Assembly: GCF_016809835.1 (NCBI RefSeq)
Contig: NZ_JAFBIL020000001.1
Location: 682,001 to 746,000, forward strand
DNA: 64,000 nt
Direction: 5' to 3'
Source of the DNA: Massilia soli
Lineage (GTDB): Bacteria; Pseudomonadota; Gammaproteobacteria; Burkholderiales; Burkholderiaceae_D
Positions 26,297-34,922 of this stretch are shown one piece after another. A program made the translations under genes and the position numbers. How positions within the stretch are numbered: the stretch's first letter is position 1; each line of letters starts with the position of its first letter. The notes under the pieces are model-generated. The model made no database searches, had not been told where the DNA came from, and saw only the letters and a program-made list of their open reading frames with translations.

Positions 26297-26740
26297 TCAT
26301 CCGGCGCTCAAGGTTTTCCCCATGCATACCGCGCTTGCCGGACACAACCTGGCGAACTGTGCGCTCTCGCGCAATGCCTCCGGCGCGGCATCGCGCGGCA
26401 GTTCCTGGTAGCCGTGATCTTCAAAGAATCCGGATGCGCTGGTGGTCAGCAGGAACAGGTGGGCGATACCGGTATTGCGCGCGTGCGCCTCGATCGCCTC
26501 CACCAGGTGGCGGCCTTGCCCGGTTCCCTGCCGGGAAGCATCAACCGCAAGCGAACGCAACAGCGCATCGCTACCGTAGCGCTCGATTCCGACACAACCG
26601 ACGATCGCACCGTCTTTTTCAACCACCAGAAAGTCCGGCAACAGGGAGGTGCCGATGTCGGAAAACGGCAGCCCGGCATTCTCGAGGATTTCGCCGATCG
26701 TGGGCAGATCTGCGCTTGTTGCTTGTCGTATTGTTGCCAT
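26297..26740 (-). CDS. arsN2: GNAT acetyltransferase, ArsN2 type
   Basis: The product is a 147-aa GNAT-fold protein. The acetyl-CoA-binding signature reads RSLAVDASRQGTGQGRHLV (Q/R-x-x-G-x-G/A). The C-terminal end FARLCPASAVCMGK with two cysteines is characteristic of ArsN2 proteins annotated in arsenic operons. ArsN-type enzymes acetylate amino groups of organoarsenicals in some relatives; the ArsN2 substrate is not settled. It lies 6 kb from the ArsR-controlled genes with no shared operator visible. Confidence 0.75.
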   Translation of the reverse strand: MATIRQATSADLPTIGEILENAGLPFSDIGTSLLPDFLVVEKDGAIVGCVGIERYGSDALLRSLAVDASRQGTGQGRHLVEAIEAHARNTGIAHLFLLTTSASGFFEDHGYQELPRDAAPEALRESAQFARLCPASAVCMGKTLSAG

Positions 26741-26824
26741 GAAATCTCCTCGTGCTTCGTCAGTCGTGCTTCAGTCATTATTAAGTAAGTTTGGCGCGCC
26801 ATCTTGCGTCCCCGGCGCGGCGTG

Positions 26825-26920
26825 TCAGGCCGGTTTAGCTACCATCAAATAAAGTACTGCAAGGAAGGCGAAAAATGCCGCGACGCCAACAACGACGCGC
26901 CACGCCGCTTCATTCATCAT
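26825..26920 (-). CDS. Possible 31-aa single-pass membrane peptide
   Basis: A short minus-strand frame begins with two methionines (26920) and ends in TGA at 26825. It reads MMNEAAWR, then about 18 hydrophobic residues (VVVGVAAFFAFLAVLYLM), then VAKPA. This looks like a real small membrane protein: polar start, one transmembrane helix, and a short tail with one lysine. There is no strong ribosome site, so confidence is limited. Confidence 0.45.
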   Translation of the reverse strand: MMNEAAWRVVVGVAAFFAFLAVLYLMVAKPA

Positions 26921-27026
26921 CCATCGCGCGTGACAATTCATTCGCGCGAGGACGTTATGGATTAGTGGAAACTGCACTGCACCGCAATGCGGCTAGTGTA
27001 AGCCAGCCATGGAAGCGGCGCGCACG

Positions 27027-27072
27027 AAAAAAAACAGGGGGATCGGCGCCGCGGCGCCCATCCCCCTGTTTT
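27027..27072 (-). terminator. Intrinsic terminator of the TonB receptor gene
   Basis: On the minus strand, CAGGGGGAT (27068-27060) pairs with ATCCCCCTG (27043-27035) around a GC-rich inner stem, followed by eight T residues (27034-27027). It follows the receptor stop directly. Confidence 0.9.
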
Positions 27073-27085
27073 CGCTTGGCTTGAT

Positions 27086-29572
27086 TTAGAAGCTGTACGA
27101 CGCGCGCGCGTAGATGAAGCGGCCCGAGCGGCCATATGGCGCGTAGTTCGCGAACGCCGCGTTGCCGGTCGTGTTCAGCAATGGTGGCAGCGCCTCAGGA
27201 TACTCGTCGAACACGTTGTCGGCGCCGATCGCCAGGTTCAGCTGCGGCGTGACGGCGTAGCGTGCCTCGAGGTCGACCACGGTCTGCGCGCCCATGTTGA
27301 AGTCCAGCGCCGCCGTGGTGCCAGGCGACAGCACCTTGCCGTAGCGGGTGGCGCGGAAGGTCGCGCCCAGCTTGCCCAGCTTCCAGTTCACGTTGGCGTT
27401 GAGCTTGTTCGCGGGCTGGCCTTTTTCAAGCGACAGCACGTTGACGCGGTCAAACAGCGACGGGGCCGGGGTCAGTGCTGCGAGCTGGGCGGTGACCGGC
27501 ACCTTGGTGACCTCGGTGTCGGTGAAATTGCCTGCCACAGTGAAGTCGAACTTGCCGGCTTCGCCCATGTTCATCGGCCAGCTGACCACCACGTCGACGC
27601 CGCGGGTGGTGGTATCGACGCCGTTGATGAAGAAGCGGCCGCCGCCCACGCCGATGAAGCCCTGGCTCTGGATGAAGTTGCGCACGTTCACTGCCGTCAG
27701 GTTTTCCGACAGAATGATGCGGTCTTCGATATCGATGCGGTAGGCATCCACCGTCACGTTCACGGCGCCAAGGCGCATCACCGCGCCGAGCGACGCGTTC
27801 AGCGACTTTTCGGCATCCAGCGGCTTCGCGCCCAGCGCCACCGCCACCGGATCGTTCGGCTTGAAGGTGGTGATCTCGAACGGCACGCCGTTGATGAAGT
27901 TGGTCGAGGTGGTGGTGAAGTTCTGCTGCTGCGGCGACGGTGCGCGGAAGCCGTTTTGCAGCGAGCCGCGCAGCGCGAACGATTTGCTGAAGTCGTAGCG
28001 CAGCGCAAGCTTGCCGGCCAGGCTCTCGCCGAAGTCGGAATAATGCTCGCCGCGGATCGCCACCGATGCCAGCAATTCCTGCGTCAGGTTCGCTTCCAGG
28101 TCGACGAAGGCGCCGATCGCGGTGCGGTGGGTATCGCTTTCGTTGGCCGGGCGGAAGCCAGGAAACACCTGGGCGCCCGGAGGCGCCGGCGTGCCGTTGG
28201 CCAGGGTCTGGCCGCCGTGGCGGTAGGAATCGGGCTCGCCGGCAAACAGCTTGTAGCCTTCGCGGCGCGCCTCGGCGCCGACCGCGACGTTCAGCGGCGA
28301 GGCCAGGTTGGCCATCGGCACCGAGCGCACGCCGGTCAGGTTGGCCACCAGCTGGTCGTACGAGAAGCCGCCGGCGTAGAACTCGGTCTTGCTGCTCGGC
28401 CCGATCGAACGGTTGAGCGTGTTTTCGATGGTGAAGGCCATCTTGTTCTTGCCGTAGCCGAGCGACGCGTCCATGTCCCAGTCGCCCATCGTCCACGACG
28501 CGCCGCCGGTGGCGCTGAGGTCATCCACCTCCGGTGCGATGATCGGCAGGTAGCCGTTCGGGTAGATCGAGATGATGTTCTGGTCCTGCAGCGCGCGCCG
28601 GTAGAAGCCGGCCGAACGCGCATCGCGCTTCTGGTAGCTGGCCCAGCCGTACAGCTTGACGTTGTTGCCCAGGTTATAGCCGGCATTGGCGAACAGGGTG
28701 GCCTGCTCCATTTCCGGCTCGCCGTACCAGGCGTTGAAGCGGTCGATCGTGGCTTCGCGCGGGTCGAACGCGCCATTTACCAGCGGATATTGCTGGCGGT
28801 AATCCCAGCCGCCCCGTTCGGTGCGCTTCTGGTCCTTGATTTCGGCGGCCAGGGTCAGGTGGCCGTCTTCGCCCAGGCTCAGGCCCTTCCACATGCTGAC
28901 CGTCACGGTCTCGCCGTCGGAGCGCTTGCGCGAGGCTGGCGCCGACCAGGTCGCGCCGGCAGGCGTCGGGCTGGCGACGATGTCGTATTCGGAGTCGCGG
29001 GTGCCGTAGGACACGGTGGCTTCGCCGCCTTTGGTGTCGGTGCGCAGGCGGATGTTGACCACGCCCGAGATCGCATCCGAGCCGTACTGGGCGGCGGCGC
29101 CGTCACGCAGCACTTCGATGGTGCGGACCATCGCGGTGGGAATCGTGTTCATGTCGACCGCCGCCGAGCCGCGGCCGATGGTGCCGTTGACGTTCACCAG
29201 CGCCGACGCGTGGCGGCGCTTCGAGTTCACCAGCACCAGGGTCTGGTCCGGCGCCATGCCGCGCAGGGTGGCGGGACGGATCGTGTCGGTGCCGTCGGCC
29301 AGGCCAGGGCGCGGGAAGTTCAGCGACGGCAGGGCCACCGACAGCGCCTGGTTCATCTCGGTGCTGCCGCTGGCTTTCAGGGTCTCTGCGGAAATGATAT
29401 CGATCGGGGCGACGGTATCGAGGGCGGTTCGGTTCGCCACCCGGGTGCCGGTGACGACGACGGTGGTTGGCGTGTCGTCGCTGATGGTCTGCGCGACCGT
29501 CGGGGCGGAGGCGAACAGGGAGGCGATGGTTAAGGCGAGAACTTGTTTTTTTGGTACAAACGATCTTTGCAT
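27086..29572 (-). CDS. TonB-dependent outer-membrane receptor
   Basis: The product is 828 aa from the ATG at 29572 (GAGG upstream). After a signal peptide (KQVLALTIASLFASAPTVA) the plug domain begins with TTVVVTGTRVANRTALD, and has LRGMAPDQTLVLVNSKRRH and the plug end QYGSDAISGVVNI. The remaining residues form the 22-strand barrel, ending in an aromatic residue (RASYSF). Such receptors import siderophores, cobalamin or sugars with energy from TonB. No ligand-specific neighbour exists, so the substrate is unknown. A strong terminator follows. Confidence 0.9.
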   Translation of the reverse strand: MQRSFVPKKQVLALTIASLFASAPTVAQTISDDTPTTVVVTGTRVANRTALDTVAPIDIISAETLKASGSTEMNQALSVALPSLNFPRPGLADGTDTIRPATLRGMAPDQTLVLVNSKRRHASALVNVNGTIGRGSAAVDMNTIPTAMVRTIEVLRDGAAAQYGSDAISGVVNIRLRTDTKGGEATVSYGTRDSEYDIVASPTPAGATWSAPASRKRSDGETVTVSMWKGLSLGEDGHLTLAAEIKDQKRTERGGWDYRQQYPLVNGAFDPREATIDRFNAWYGEPEMEQATLFANAGYNLGNNVKLYGWASYQKRDARSAGFYRRALQDQNIISIYPNGYLPIIAPEVDDLSATGGASWTMGDWDMDASLGYGKNKMAFTIENTLNRSIGPSSKTEFYAGGFSYDQLVANLTGVRSVPMANLASPLNVAVGAEARREGYKLFAGEPDSYRHGGQTLANGTPAPPGAQVFPGFRPANESDTHRTAIGAFVDLEANLTQELLASVAIRGEHYSDFGESLAGKLALRYDFSKSFALRGSLQNGFRAPSPQQQNFTTTSTNFINGVPFEITTFKPNDPVAVALGAKPLDAEKSLNASLGAVMRLGAVNVTVDAYRIDIEDRIILSENLTAVNVRNFIQSQGFIGVGGGRFFINGVDTTTRGVDVVVSWPMNMGEAGKFDFTVAGNFTDTEVTKVPVTAQLAALTPAPSLFDRVNVLSLEKGQPANKLNANVNWKLGKLGATFRATRYGKVLSPGTTAALDFNMGAQTVVDLEARYAVTPQLNLAIGADNVFDEYPEALPPLLNTTGNAAFANYAPYGRSGRFIYARASYSF

Positions 29573-29787
29573 TGTTTTTTTCCTCGTGATGAAAGTACGG
29601 ATAACAAAAGCGGCGAACCTCTTTTGATACTCGTACGTACAAGCAACGAAGTCAATTCTGCAACACGGTTCACGGCGCAGATAACAACACAATAAGAAAT
29701 GGGTGTCAGTTTCGCGTAAGCAGCACTCAGCGGAAACACGCAGCGGAGCGGTGCTGCGCTGTTCCGCCCTGCGCCGAGCGGCCGTCT

Positions 29788-30726
29788 TTAGTGCGCCACG
29801 ACCTTGTCTTTCTTGAACATCTTCTGGACCATGGTCACGACAAACAGCACCACGCCCCCGGCAATCAGTCCAGCGACCAGGTCGACCAACGTTGGCGTCA
29901 GGAACTTGAGCACGCCGCCGATCACCGGCACGGTTGCGCTCGCCGCCGCCCAGCCTTCGACGATCACGGCCAGCGCATGCACGCCGTGCAGCAAAATGCT
30001 GCCACCGACCATGAACATCGCAGCGGTGCCGACCACCGACAGGGTCTTCATCAGCTTTGGCGCCATCCACAGCAAAAAGTCGCCGAACCGGCGCGCCGCG
30101 CCGTTGGCGCGCTTGCTCAGGTACAGTCCGGCGTCGTCCAGCTTGACGATGCCTGCCACCAGTCCGTACACGCCGACCGTCATCACCAGCGCGATGGTGG
30201 TCAGCACCAGCACCCGCTCGCTGAACGTGGCGGCGGCAACGGTGCCGAGTGAGATGACGATAATTTCCGCCGATAAAATAAAGTCGGTGCGGATCGCGCC
30301 TTTGATCTTGTCTTTTTCCAGCGCCACCATGTCGACCGAGCCATCGGCCAGCGCGGCGGCCAGCTCGGCTTCGTGGGCAGCGGCTTCATCGCTGTGCAGG
30401 TATTTGTGAGACAGTTTCTCGAAGCCTTCGTAGCACAGGAAGGCGCCGCCGAGCATCAGCAGCGGCGTCACCGCCCACGGCGCGAATGCGCTGATCGCCA
30501 GCGCGGCCGGCACCAGGATCGCCTTGTTGACGAACGATCCCTTCGCGACCGCCCAGACCACTGGCAGTTCGCGGTCCGGTTTCACGCCCGAAACTTGCTG
30601 CGCATTCAGTGCCAGGTCGTCGCCCAGCACGCCGGCGGTCTTTTTGGCGGCCACCTTGCTCATGACGGCTACGTCGTCAAGGATGGTGGCGATATCGTCG
30701 AGTAAAGCCAGCAAGCTGCTTGCCAT
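29788..30726 (-). CDS. DUF808 (YedI-type) inner-membrane protein
   Basis: The product is 312 aa from the ATG at 30726; a GTG two codons earlier is possible. The opening ASSLLALLDDIATILDDVA and the blocks AGVLGDDLALNA, VPAALAISAFAPW and GGAFLCYEGFEKL are hallmarks of DUF808. About six to eight hydrophobic segments follow, with a cytoplasmic loop rich in acidic residues near 140. The physiological role of the family is not established. It is transcribed as a single gene. Confidence 0.85.
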   Translation of the reverse strand: MASSLLALLDDIATILDDVAVMSKVAAKKTAGVLGDDLALNAQQVSGVKPDRELPVVWAVAKGSFVNKAILVPAALAISAFAPWAVTPLLMLGGAFLCYEGFEKLSHKYLHSDEAAAHEAELAAALADGSVDMVALEKDKIKGAIRTDFILSAEIIVISLGTVAAATFSERVLVLTTIALVMTVGVYGLVAGIVKLDDAGLYLSKRANGAARRFGDFLLWMAPKLMKTLSVVGTAAMFMVGGSILLHGVHALAVIVEGWAAASATVPVIGGVLKFLTPTLVDLVAGLIAGGVVLFVVTMVQKMFKKDKVVAH

Positions 30727-30919
30727 GGACACTGCTCCGAGTAAATGTCAAAACAGCATATTACCTGACGGGGCCGCCAACATGCGTACGCACACAAGCC
30801 CCGATTTTTGCAGTTCAGCCCGCAAAATCAGCATCTCGTCGCTTTGCGCGTGTTTTCGCGCCGCCTCTCCGTATAGTCGATTCCATCAACAGGCTGCCGA
30901 TTTTTCCGCGAGGTACATC

Positions 30920-31138
30920 ATGAAGACCGAATACGATTTCTCCACCACCGCCGCGCGTACTGCCGCACGCCCGGTCAAGCGCAAGACCCGCATCACCATT
31001 TACCTCGACGACGAGGTGCTGGAAGAGTTCCGCTCGCTGTCCGAGCGCTGCGGTACCGGCTATCAGACCCTGATCAATGCTGCGCTGCGCACACGGCTGG
31101 CCCCGGCCGCCCAGGGCGAGACCGCGCTGGCCGACTAG
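30920..31138 (+). CDS. Orphan BrnA-like antitoxin/regulator
   Basis: The product is 72 aa with a GAGG-type ribosome site. The core RITIYLDDEVLEEFRSLSERCGTGYQTLINAALRTRL matches the ribbon-helix-helix BrnA family, normally the antitoxin of the BrnT RNase toxin. A disordered N-terminal 20 residues precedes it. No BrnT frame is found upstream, where the nearest gene is the divergent DUF808 gene. It may be a solitary transcription regulator or a relic of a toxin-antitoxin pair. Confidence 0.75.
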   Translation: MKTEYDFSTTAARTAARPVKRKTRITIYLDDEVLEEFRSLSERCGTGYQTLINAALRTRLAPAAQGETALAD

Positions 31139-31291
31139 GCGACGAGGGGGCGCCGGCGCCCCCGCCGCGATGCACCAAATCCGTCGCAAGCCAGTCACAG
31201 CGGGGCTTACTTTTGCATCGCCGTTTCAGAATTTATTACACAAAGCAATATTTATGCTAATCTTCCCGCTCTTTTAACCCCGGAGGATAGT

Positions 31292-31576
31292 ATGAAAAAA
31301 GGCGAACTGATTGCAGAATTTGCGAAGCGTACGGAAATGTCCGGCGCAGCCGCGAACGGTGCCGTCAACACGATCATCGACATCATCACCGAGCGCCTGA
31401 AAAAGGGCGACACGGTAGGCATCACCGGTTTCGGCACTTTCTCGGTCGCCAAGCGCGCTGCACGCAAGGGCCGCAATCCATCGACCGGCGAAGCAATCAA
31501 GATCGCTGCTTCGAAGACGCCTAAGTTCTCGGCTGGCGCGACCCTGAAGTCGGCTGTCAACCCAAAGAAGAAGTAA
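31292..31576 (+). CDS. HU-family nucleoid DNA-binding protein
   Basis: The product is 94 aa with a strong GGAGG ribosome site. HU folds as a dimer with beta-arms that bend DNA. The typical blocks are present: MKKGELIAEFAKRTEMS, the glycine turn TGFGTFSVAKRAARKGRNPSTGEAIKI including the R-N-P intercalating tip, and the C-terminal FSAGATLKSAVN. It is likely one of several HU/IHF paralogues. Confidence 0.92.
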   Translation: MKKGELIAEFAKRTEMSGAAANGAVNTIIDIITERLKKGDTVGITGFGTFSVAKRAARKGRNPSTGEAIKIAASKTPKFSAGATLKSAVNPKKK

Positions 31577-31619
31577 GCACCACCTGCGCGTGCGCGCAGC
31601 GGCAACCCCCGGCTTTCCG

Positions 31620-31638
31620 GGCGCCGCTGCGCGGCGCC
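31620..31638. terminator. GC-rich hairpin after the HU gene
   Basis: GGCGCCGC (31620-31627) and GCGGCGCC (31631-31638) form a perfect 8-bp stem with a 3-base loop. It is not followed by a T-run, so it would be a weak or factor-assisted terminator between HU and the LysE gene. Confidence 0.45.
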
Positions 31639-31666
31639 GCATCCCCTCCCTCGCAGAATTCCCCCC

Positions 31667-32314
31667 ATGAGCTTCGCCACCTGGATTGCCTTCGTCTTCG
31701 CCGCATCGATCATTGCCGTGTCGCCTGGATCGGGCGCCGTGCTGGCGATGTCGAGCGGTCTGTCGCATGGCGTCAGGAAGGCTGGCGCCACCGTGTTCGG
31801 CCTCCAGCTTGGCTTACTGCTGGTGCTGGCCATCGCCGGCGCCGGCGTCGGCTCGCTGCTGCTGGCCTCCGAGCTGGCGTTTAACATCGTCAAGACCGTC
31901 GGCGCCCTCTACCTGATCTACCTTGGCCTTGCGCAGTGGCGCTCGAAGGTCGAGATCATGCCAGGCAACGACATGGCGCCCGTCCGGACACTGGTGCCCA
32001 GCGTCGGCAAGCGCGTGCTGACCGGTTTCCTGACCAATGCGACCAATCCGAAGGGCATCATCTTCATGGTCGCCGTGCTGCCCCAGTTCATTGCCAAGGA
32101 TGCCCCGCTGCTGCCCCAGCTCGGCATCCTGGCCGTCACCATGGTCTGCATCGATTCGATCGTCATGAACGGCTACGCCTTCCTGGCCTCGTCGATGCAG
32201 CGCTTCTTCCGCGACGCGCGCGCCGTCAAAAAGCAGAACCGCTTCTTTGGCGGCGTGCTGATGGCCGTCGGCGCCGCCCTGTTCTTCGTCAAGCGCGGCG
32301 CCTCCGCCGCCTGA
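31667..32314 (+). CDS. LysE/RhtB-family amino-acid exporter
   Basis: The product is 215 aa with about six hydrophobic segments. The N-terminal pattern IIAVSPGSGAVLAMSSGLSHGVRKAG is the LysE family signature, with the conserved LTGFLTNATNPKGIIFMVAVLPQF block near residue 120. These proteins export basic or neutral amino acids or homoserine lactones by proton antiport. There is no adjacent LysG-type regulator, so the substrate remains open. Confidence 0.88.
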   Translation: MSFATWIAFVFAASIIAVSPGSGAVLAMSSGLSHGVRKAGATVFGLQLGLLLVLAIAGAGVGSLLLASELAFNIVKTVGALYLIYLGLAQWRSKVEIMPGNDMAPVRTLVPSVGKRVLTGFLTNATNPKGIIFMVAVLPQFIAKDAPLLPQLGILAVTMVCIDSIVMNGYAFLASSMQRFFRDARAVKKQNRFFGGVLMAVGAALFFVKRGASAA

Positions 32315-32432
32315 GCCGCCCGGCTGTTGCTGCCCGCAACCCGTATTGCAACCGATTGTAACGGCTGTGATCCGCAGCGCGCCCTGGTGCGTTCTATACT
32401 TGGCAGATGCCCTAACTCCTTTGGAGAACCCC

Positions 32433-34292
32433 ATGCGTAGTCCTTTTCTGAAAGCTGCGGCCGTGCTGGCGCTGATGGCTTGCTCCGTCGTTGCCCAGGC
32501 CCAAACGGAAGCGCCGGCGCGCGTTGGCCGGGTGTCCCTGGTACAAGGTCCGGTCATCATCAGCACCGAAGACAGCGAGCGCGCCGAAGACGCCATGGTC
32601 AACTGGCCGGTCACCAGCGATAACCGCATCACCACCGAGCGCAATGGCCGCACCGAGATCCGGATCGGCTCGACCGCCGTGCGCCTCGACGGCAACTCGT
32701 CGCTGGAAGTGCTGGAACTCGACGACGAGCGCCTGCAATTGATGCTCCACTACGGCAGCGCGAATATCCGCGTGCGTAACGCCGAGGTGCTCGACGGCTT
32801 CTCGATCGACACGCCGCAGGGCCGCGTGCGCATGCGCGAGGCGGGCCGCATCCGCGTCGACGCCAGCGCCGACGCCAGCCTGGTCGACGTATTCGACGGC
32901 GTCGCGCTGGTCGAGGCCGACGGCTCGACCTTTTCGCTGCGCGCCGGGCGCCGCGTCGAGATGCGCCAGGGCGACCTGCTGACCGCGCTGGCGGTGCGCA
33001 CCAGCTTCGACGACTGGGCGCGCCTGCGCGACCAGCAGGACGACCGCGTGGTCTCGGACCGCTACGTCACCACCGAGATGACCGGCTACGAAGAGCTGGA
33101 CCGCCATGGCAGCTGGAGCGACAACACCGAATACGGCCCGGTATGGCTGCCGCGCCACGTCTCGTCCGGCTGGGCGCCGTACCGCGACGGCCGCTGGACC
33201 TGGGTGTCGCCGTGGGGCTGGACCTGGATCGACAACGCGCCGTGGGGCTATGCGCCATCGCACTACGGCCGCTGGGTGATGATCAATCAGCGCTGGGGCT
33301 GGGCGCCAGGACGCCATATCACCCGTCCGGTGTGGGCGCCTGCGCTGGTGGGCTGGGTTGGCGGCAGCGGCTGGAGCCTCGCGTTCAACAGCGGATCGCT
33401 GCACCGTTCGGCGCCGGCGCAAGGCTGGTACCCGCTTGGCTTCGGCGACAACTACGTCCCGGGCTACCGGATGAAGCATGACCACCTGCGCTACATAAAC
33501 CGCCACGTGCGTCCGCATGACGGCCGCCGCGGCCGCGACGACCATCGCCGCCACGGGCTGACCGTGGTCCCGCATGACCAGTTCCAGCGCCGCGCACCGA
33601 TCGTGGTGCCGTCGACGCCGCGCGCGGTGGTCACGCCGCTGGCGCTGCAGAACGCGCCGGTGCTGACGCCCCAGGCCCCGCAGCCAGGCCGCAACGAGCG
33701 CTATCGCCGTCCCCGCGATGGTGCGGTAGAAGCCGATGGCGTGTCGTACCGGGTACGCCGGCCGGTGCCGTTGGCGCCGGCGCAGCAGGTGCAGGCAGAA
33801 GTCCAGGCGCCGTCGGTCGGCATGCCGGCGCAGGTGCAGGCGCCGCGCCGTGATGGCCGCGGCGCCGGCGACGAGCGCGGCGCAAACGATCAGCGTGCCG
33901 ACTGGCGCGCCGAGCGCCGTGGCCAAATGGAAGAAGCGCGCCGCGAACAGATGGAAGCGGCCCGCCGCGCCCAGCTTGACCAGCTGCGCCAGTCGCAGAT
34001 GGAAGAAGCGCGCCGTGGACAGGGCGACCAGCTGCGCCGCATGCAGATGGACGAAATGCGGCGCGCACGCCAGGCGCAGATGCAGGCAATGCAGCCAGCG
34101 GCGGTTCCGCAGCAGCCGCAGATCCAGCAAATGCCGCAGGCGCAGCCGGAACCGCGCCGGGTCGCGCCGCAGCCTCAGCCGCAAATGGCGGCGCCGGCAC
34201 CCCAGGCCGCCAGCCCCGCGGTCCCGCAGCAGCGCAGCAGCCGCGAAAACGCGCAGCGCCGCAGCGACCGCGCCGGCCACGACCAGCACTGA
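32433..34292 (+). CDS. FecR/DUF6600 periplasmic protein with Met/Arg/Gln-rich tail
   Basis: The product is 619 aa from the ATG at 32433 (TTGGAGAA upstream), with a signal peptide ending at VVAQA. Residues of about 30-200 form a FecR-like beta domain (VGRVSLVQGPV, GRTEIRIGSTAVRLDGNSSLEV). Residues of about 230-350 are the tryptophan-rich DUF6600 repeats (GWAPYRDGRWTWVSPWGW, YGRWVMINQRWGWAPG). After residue 480 comes a low-complexity tail with the repeated unit Q-M-E-E-A-R-R/D-Q-L-R-R, then glutamine/proline-rich sequence, probably helical and then disordered. Function is unknown; cell-surface or matrix binding is possible. Confidence 0.75.
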   Translation: MRSPFLKAAAVLALMACSVVAQAQTEAPARVGRVSLVQGPVIISTEDSERAEDAMVNWPVTSDNRITTERNGRTEIRIGSTAVRLDGNSSLEVLELDDERLQLMLHYGSANIRVRNAEVLDGFSIDTPQGRVRMREAGRIRVDASADASLVDVFDGVALVEADGSTFSLRAGRRVEMRQGDLLTALAVRTSFDDWARLRDQQDDRVVSDRYVTTEMTGYEELDRHGSWSDNTEYGPVWLPRHVSSGWAPYRDGRWTWVSPWGWTWIDNAPWGYAPSHYGRWVMINQRWGWAPGRHITRPVWAPALVGWVGGSGWSLAFNSGSLHRSAPAQGWYPLGFGDNYVPGYRMKHDHLRYINRHVRPHDGRRGRDDHRRHGLTVVPHDQFQRRAPIVVPSTPRAVVTPLALQNAPVLTPQAPQPGRNERYRRPRDGAVEADGVSYRVRRPVPLAPAQQVQAEVQAPSVGMPAQVQAPRRDGRGAGDERGANDQRADWRAERRGQMEEARREQMEAARRAQLDQLRQSQMEEARRGQGDQLRRMQMDEMRRARQAQMQAMQPAAVPQQPQIQQMPQAQPEPRRVAPQPQPQMAAPAPQAASPAVPQQRSSRENAQRRSDRAGHDQH

Positions 34293-34480
34293 TGCCCTGG
34301 CGCGGTGCAGTTCGTTCCGCCTTTTTTGCAGGGCAGGCGGCAAAACGCACCGTTCATCGCATTCGCGCTGCATGAAGACGGGTGGATGGGTAGAGTGGCA
34401 TTTGTCGGTAGCGCATTGATTTCCCCCGCTACCGGCTTTTGTCCCTCCGCTATTTTCCCCCCACGATGGGAATAGTTTCT

Positions 34481-34508
34481 GGCCAGCCTAGCGCTGGCCG
34501 TTTTTTTT
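34481..34508 (+). terminator. Intrinsic terminator downstream of the FecR/DUF6600 gene
   Basis: GGCCAGC (34481-34487), a 5-base loop and GCTGGCC (34493-34499) are followed by G and eight T residues. It lies about 190 bases after the stop and 70 before the DUF493 gene, so it isolates the lipoate operon. Another unlabelled hairpin (CGGTAGCG/CGCTACCG) sits near 34405-34435. Confidence 0.85.
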
Positions 34509-34576
34509 GCGGCGGCTGGTCAAACGCCGAACATTGGCTACAATGTGTCTTTGAACGCGTTTGAACTGGAATGTGT

Positions 34577-34846
34577 ATGACCACGACCCAAGAATCCCTC
34601 ATCGAATACCCGAGCGACTTCCCGATCAAGGTGATGGGCGCGACGCATATCGACTTCGCCGCCACCATCGTCGATGTGGTCCTCGAATTCGACCCGACAT
34701 TCCACATCGGCCGCCTCGAAGAGCGTCCTTCGGCCCAGGGCAACTACACCGGCCTGACCGTCACCGTGCGCGCCACCAGCCGCGCCCAGCTCGATGACCT
34801 GTACCGCGCCCTGTCGGCGCACCCGATGGTCAAGATTGTCATGTAA
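34577..34846 (+). CDS. DUF493 (YbeD-type) small protein
   Basis: The product is 89 aa from the ATG at 34577; an ATG two codons earlier is in frame. DUF493 proteins have a ferredoxin-like (ACT-like) fold and are usually encoded directly before lipB. The recognisable segments are LIEYPSDFPIKVMG at the start and ALSAHPMVKIVM at the end. Its suspected role is regulatory, in lipoate metabolism or amino-acid sensing. lipB begins 76 bases later. Confidence 0.88.
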   Translation: MTTTQESLIEYPSDFPIKVMGATHIDFAATIVDVVLEFDPTFHIGRLEERPSAQGNYTGLTVTVRATSRAQLDDLYRALSAHPMVKIVM

Positions 34847-34922
34847 GCCACACCAGGGCCGGCGCCAGCAGCAAACCGGCGCTGGCTTATAATGGCGGGT
34901 GCCGCAACCACACCGCCTTCCC

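Noticed and set aside
27956-29533. Long plus-strand frame opposite the TonB receptor
   Set aside because: It is an antisense shadow in GC-rich DNA; the minus frame has a clear receptor sequence, ribosome site and terminator.
31620-31638. Strong intrinsic terminator after HU
   Set aside because: The hairpin is perfect but has no T-run, so it was listed only as a weak terminator.
32412-34373. 653-codon frame antisense to the DUF6600 gene
   Set aside because: Low-complexity shadow of a repetitive GC-rich gene.
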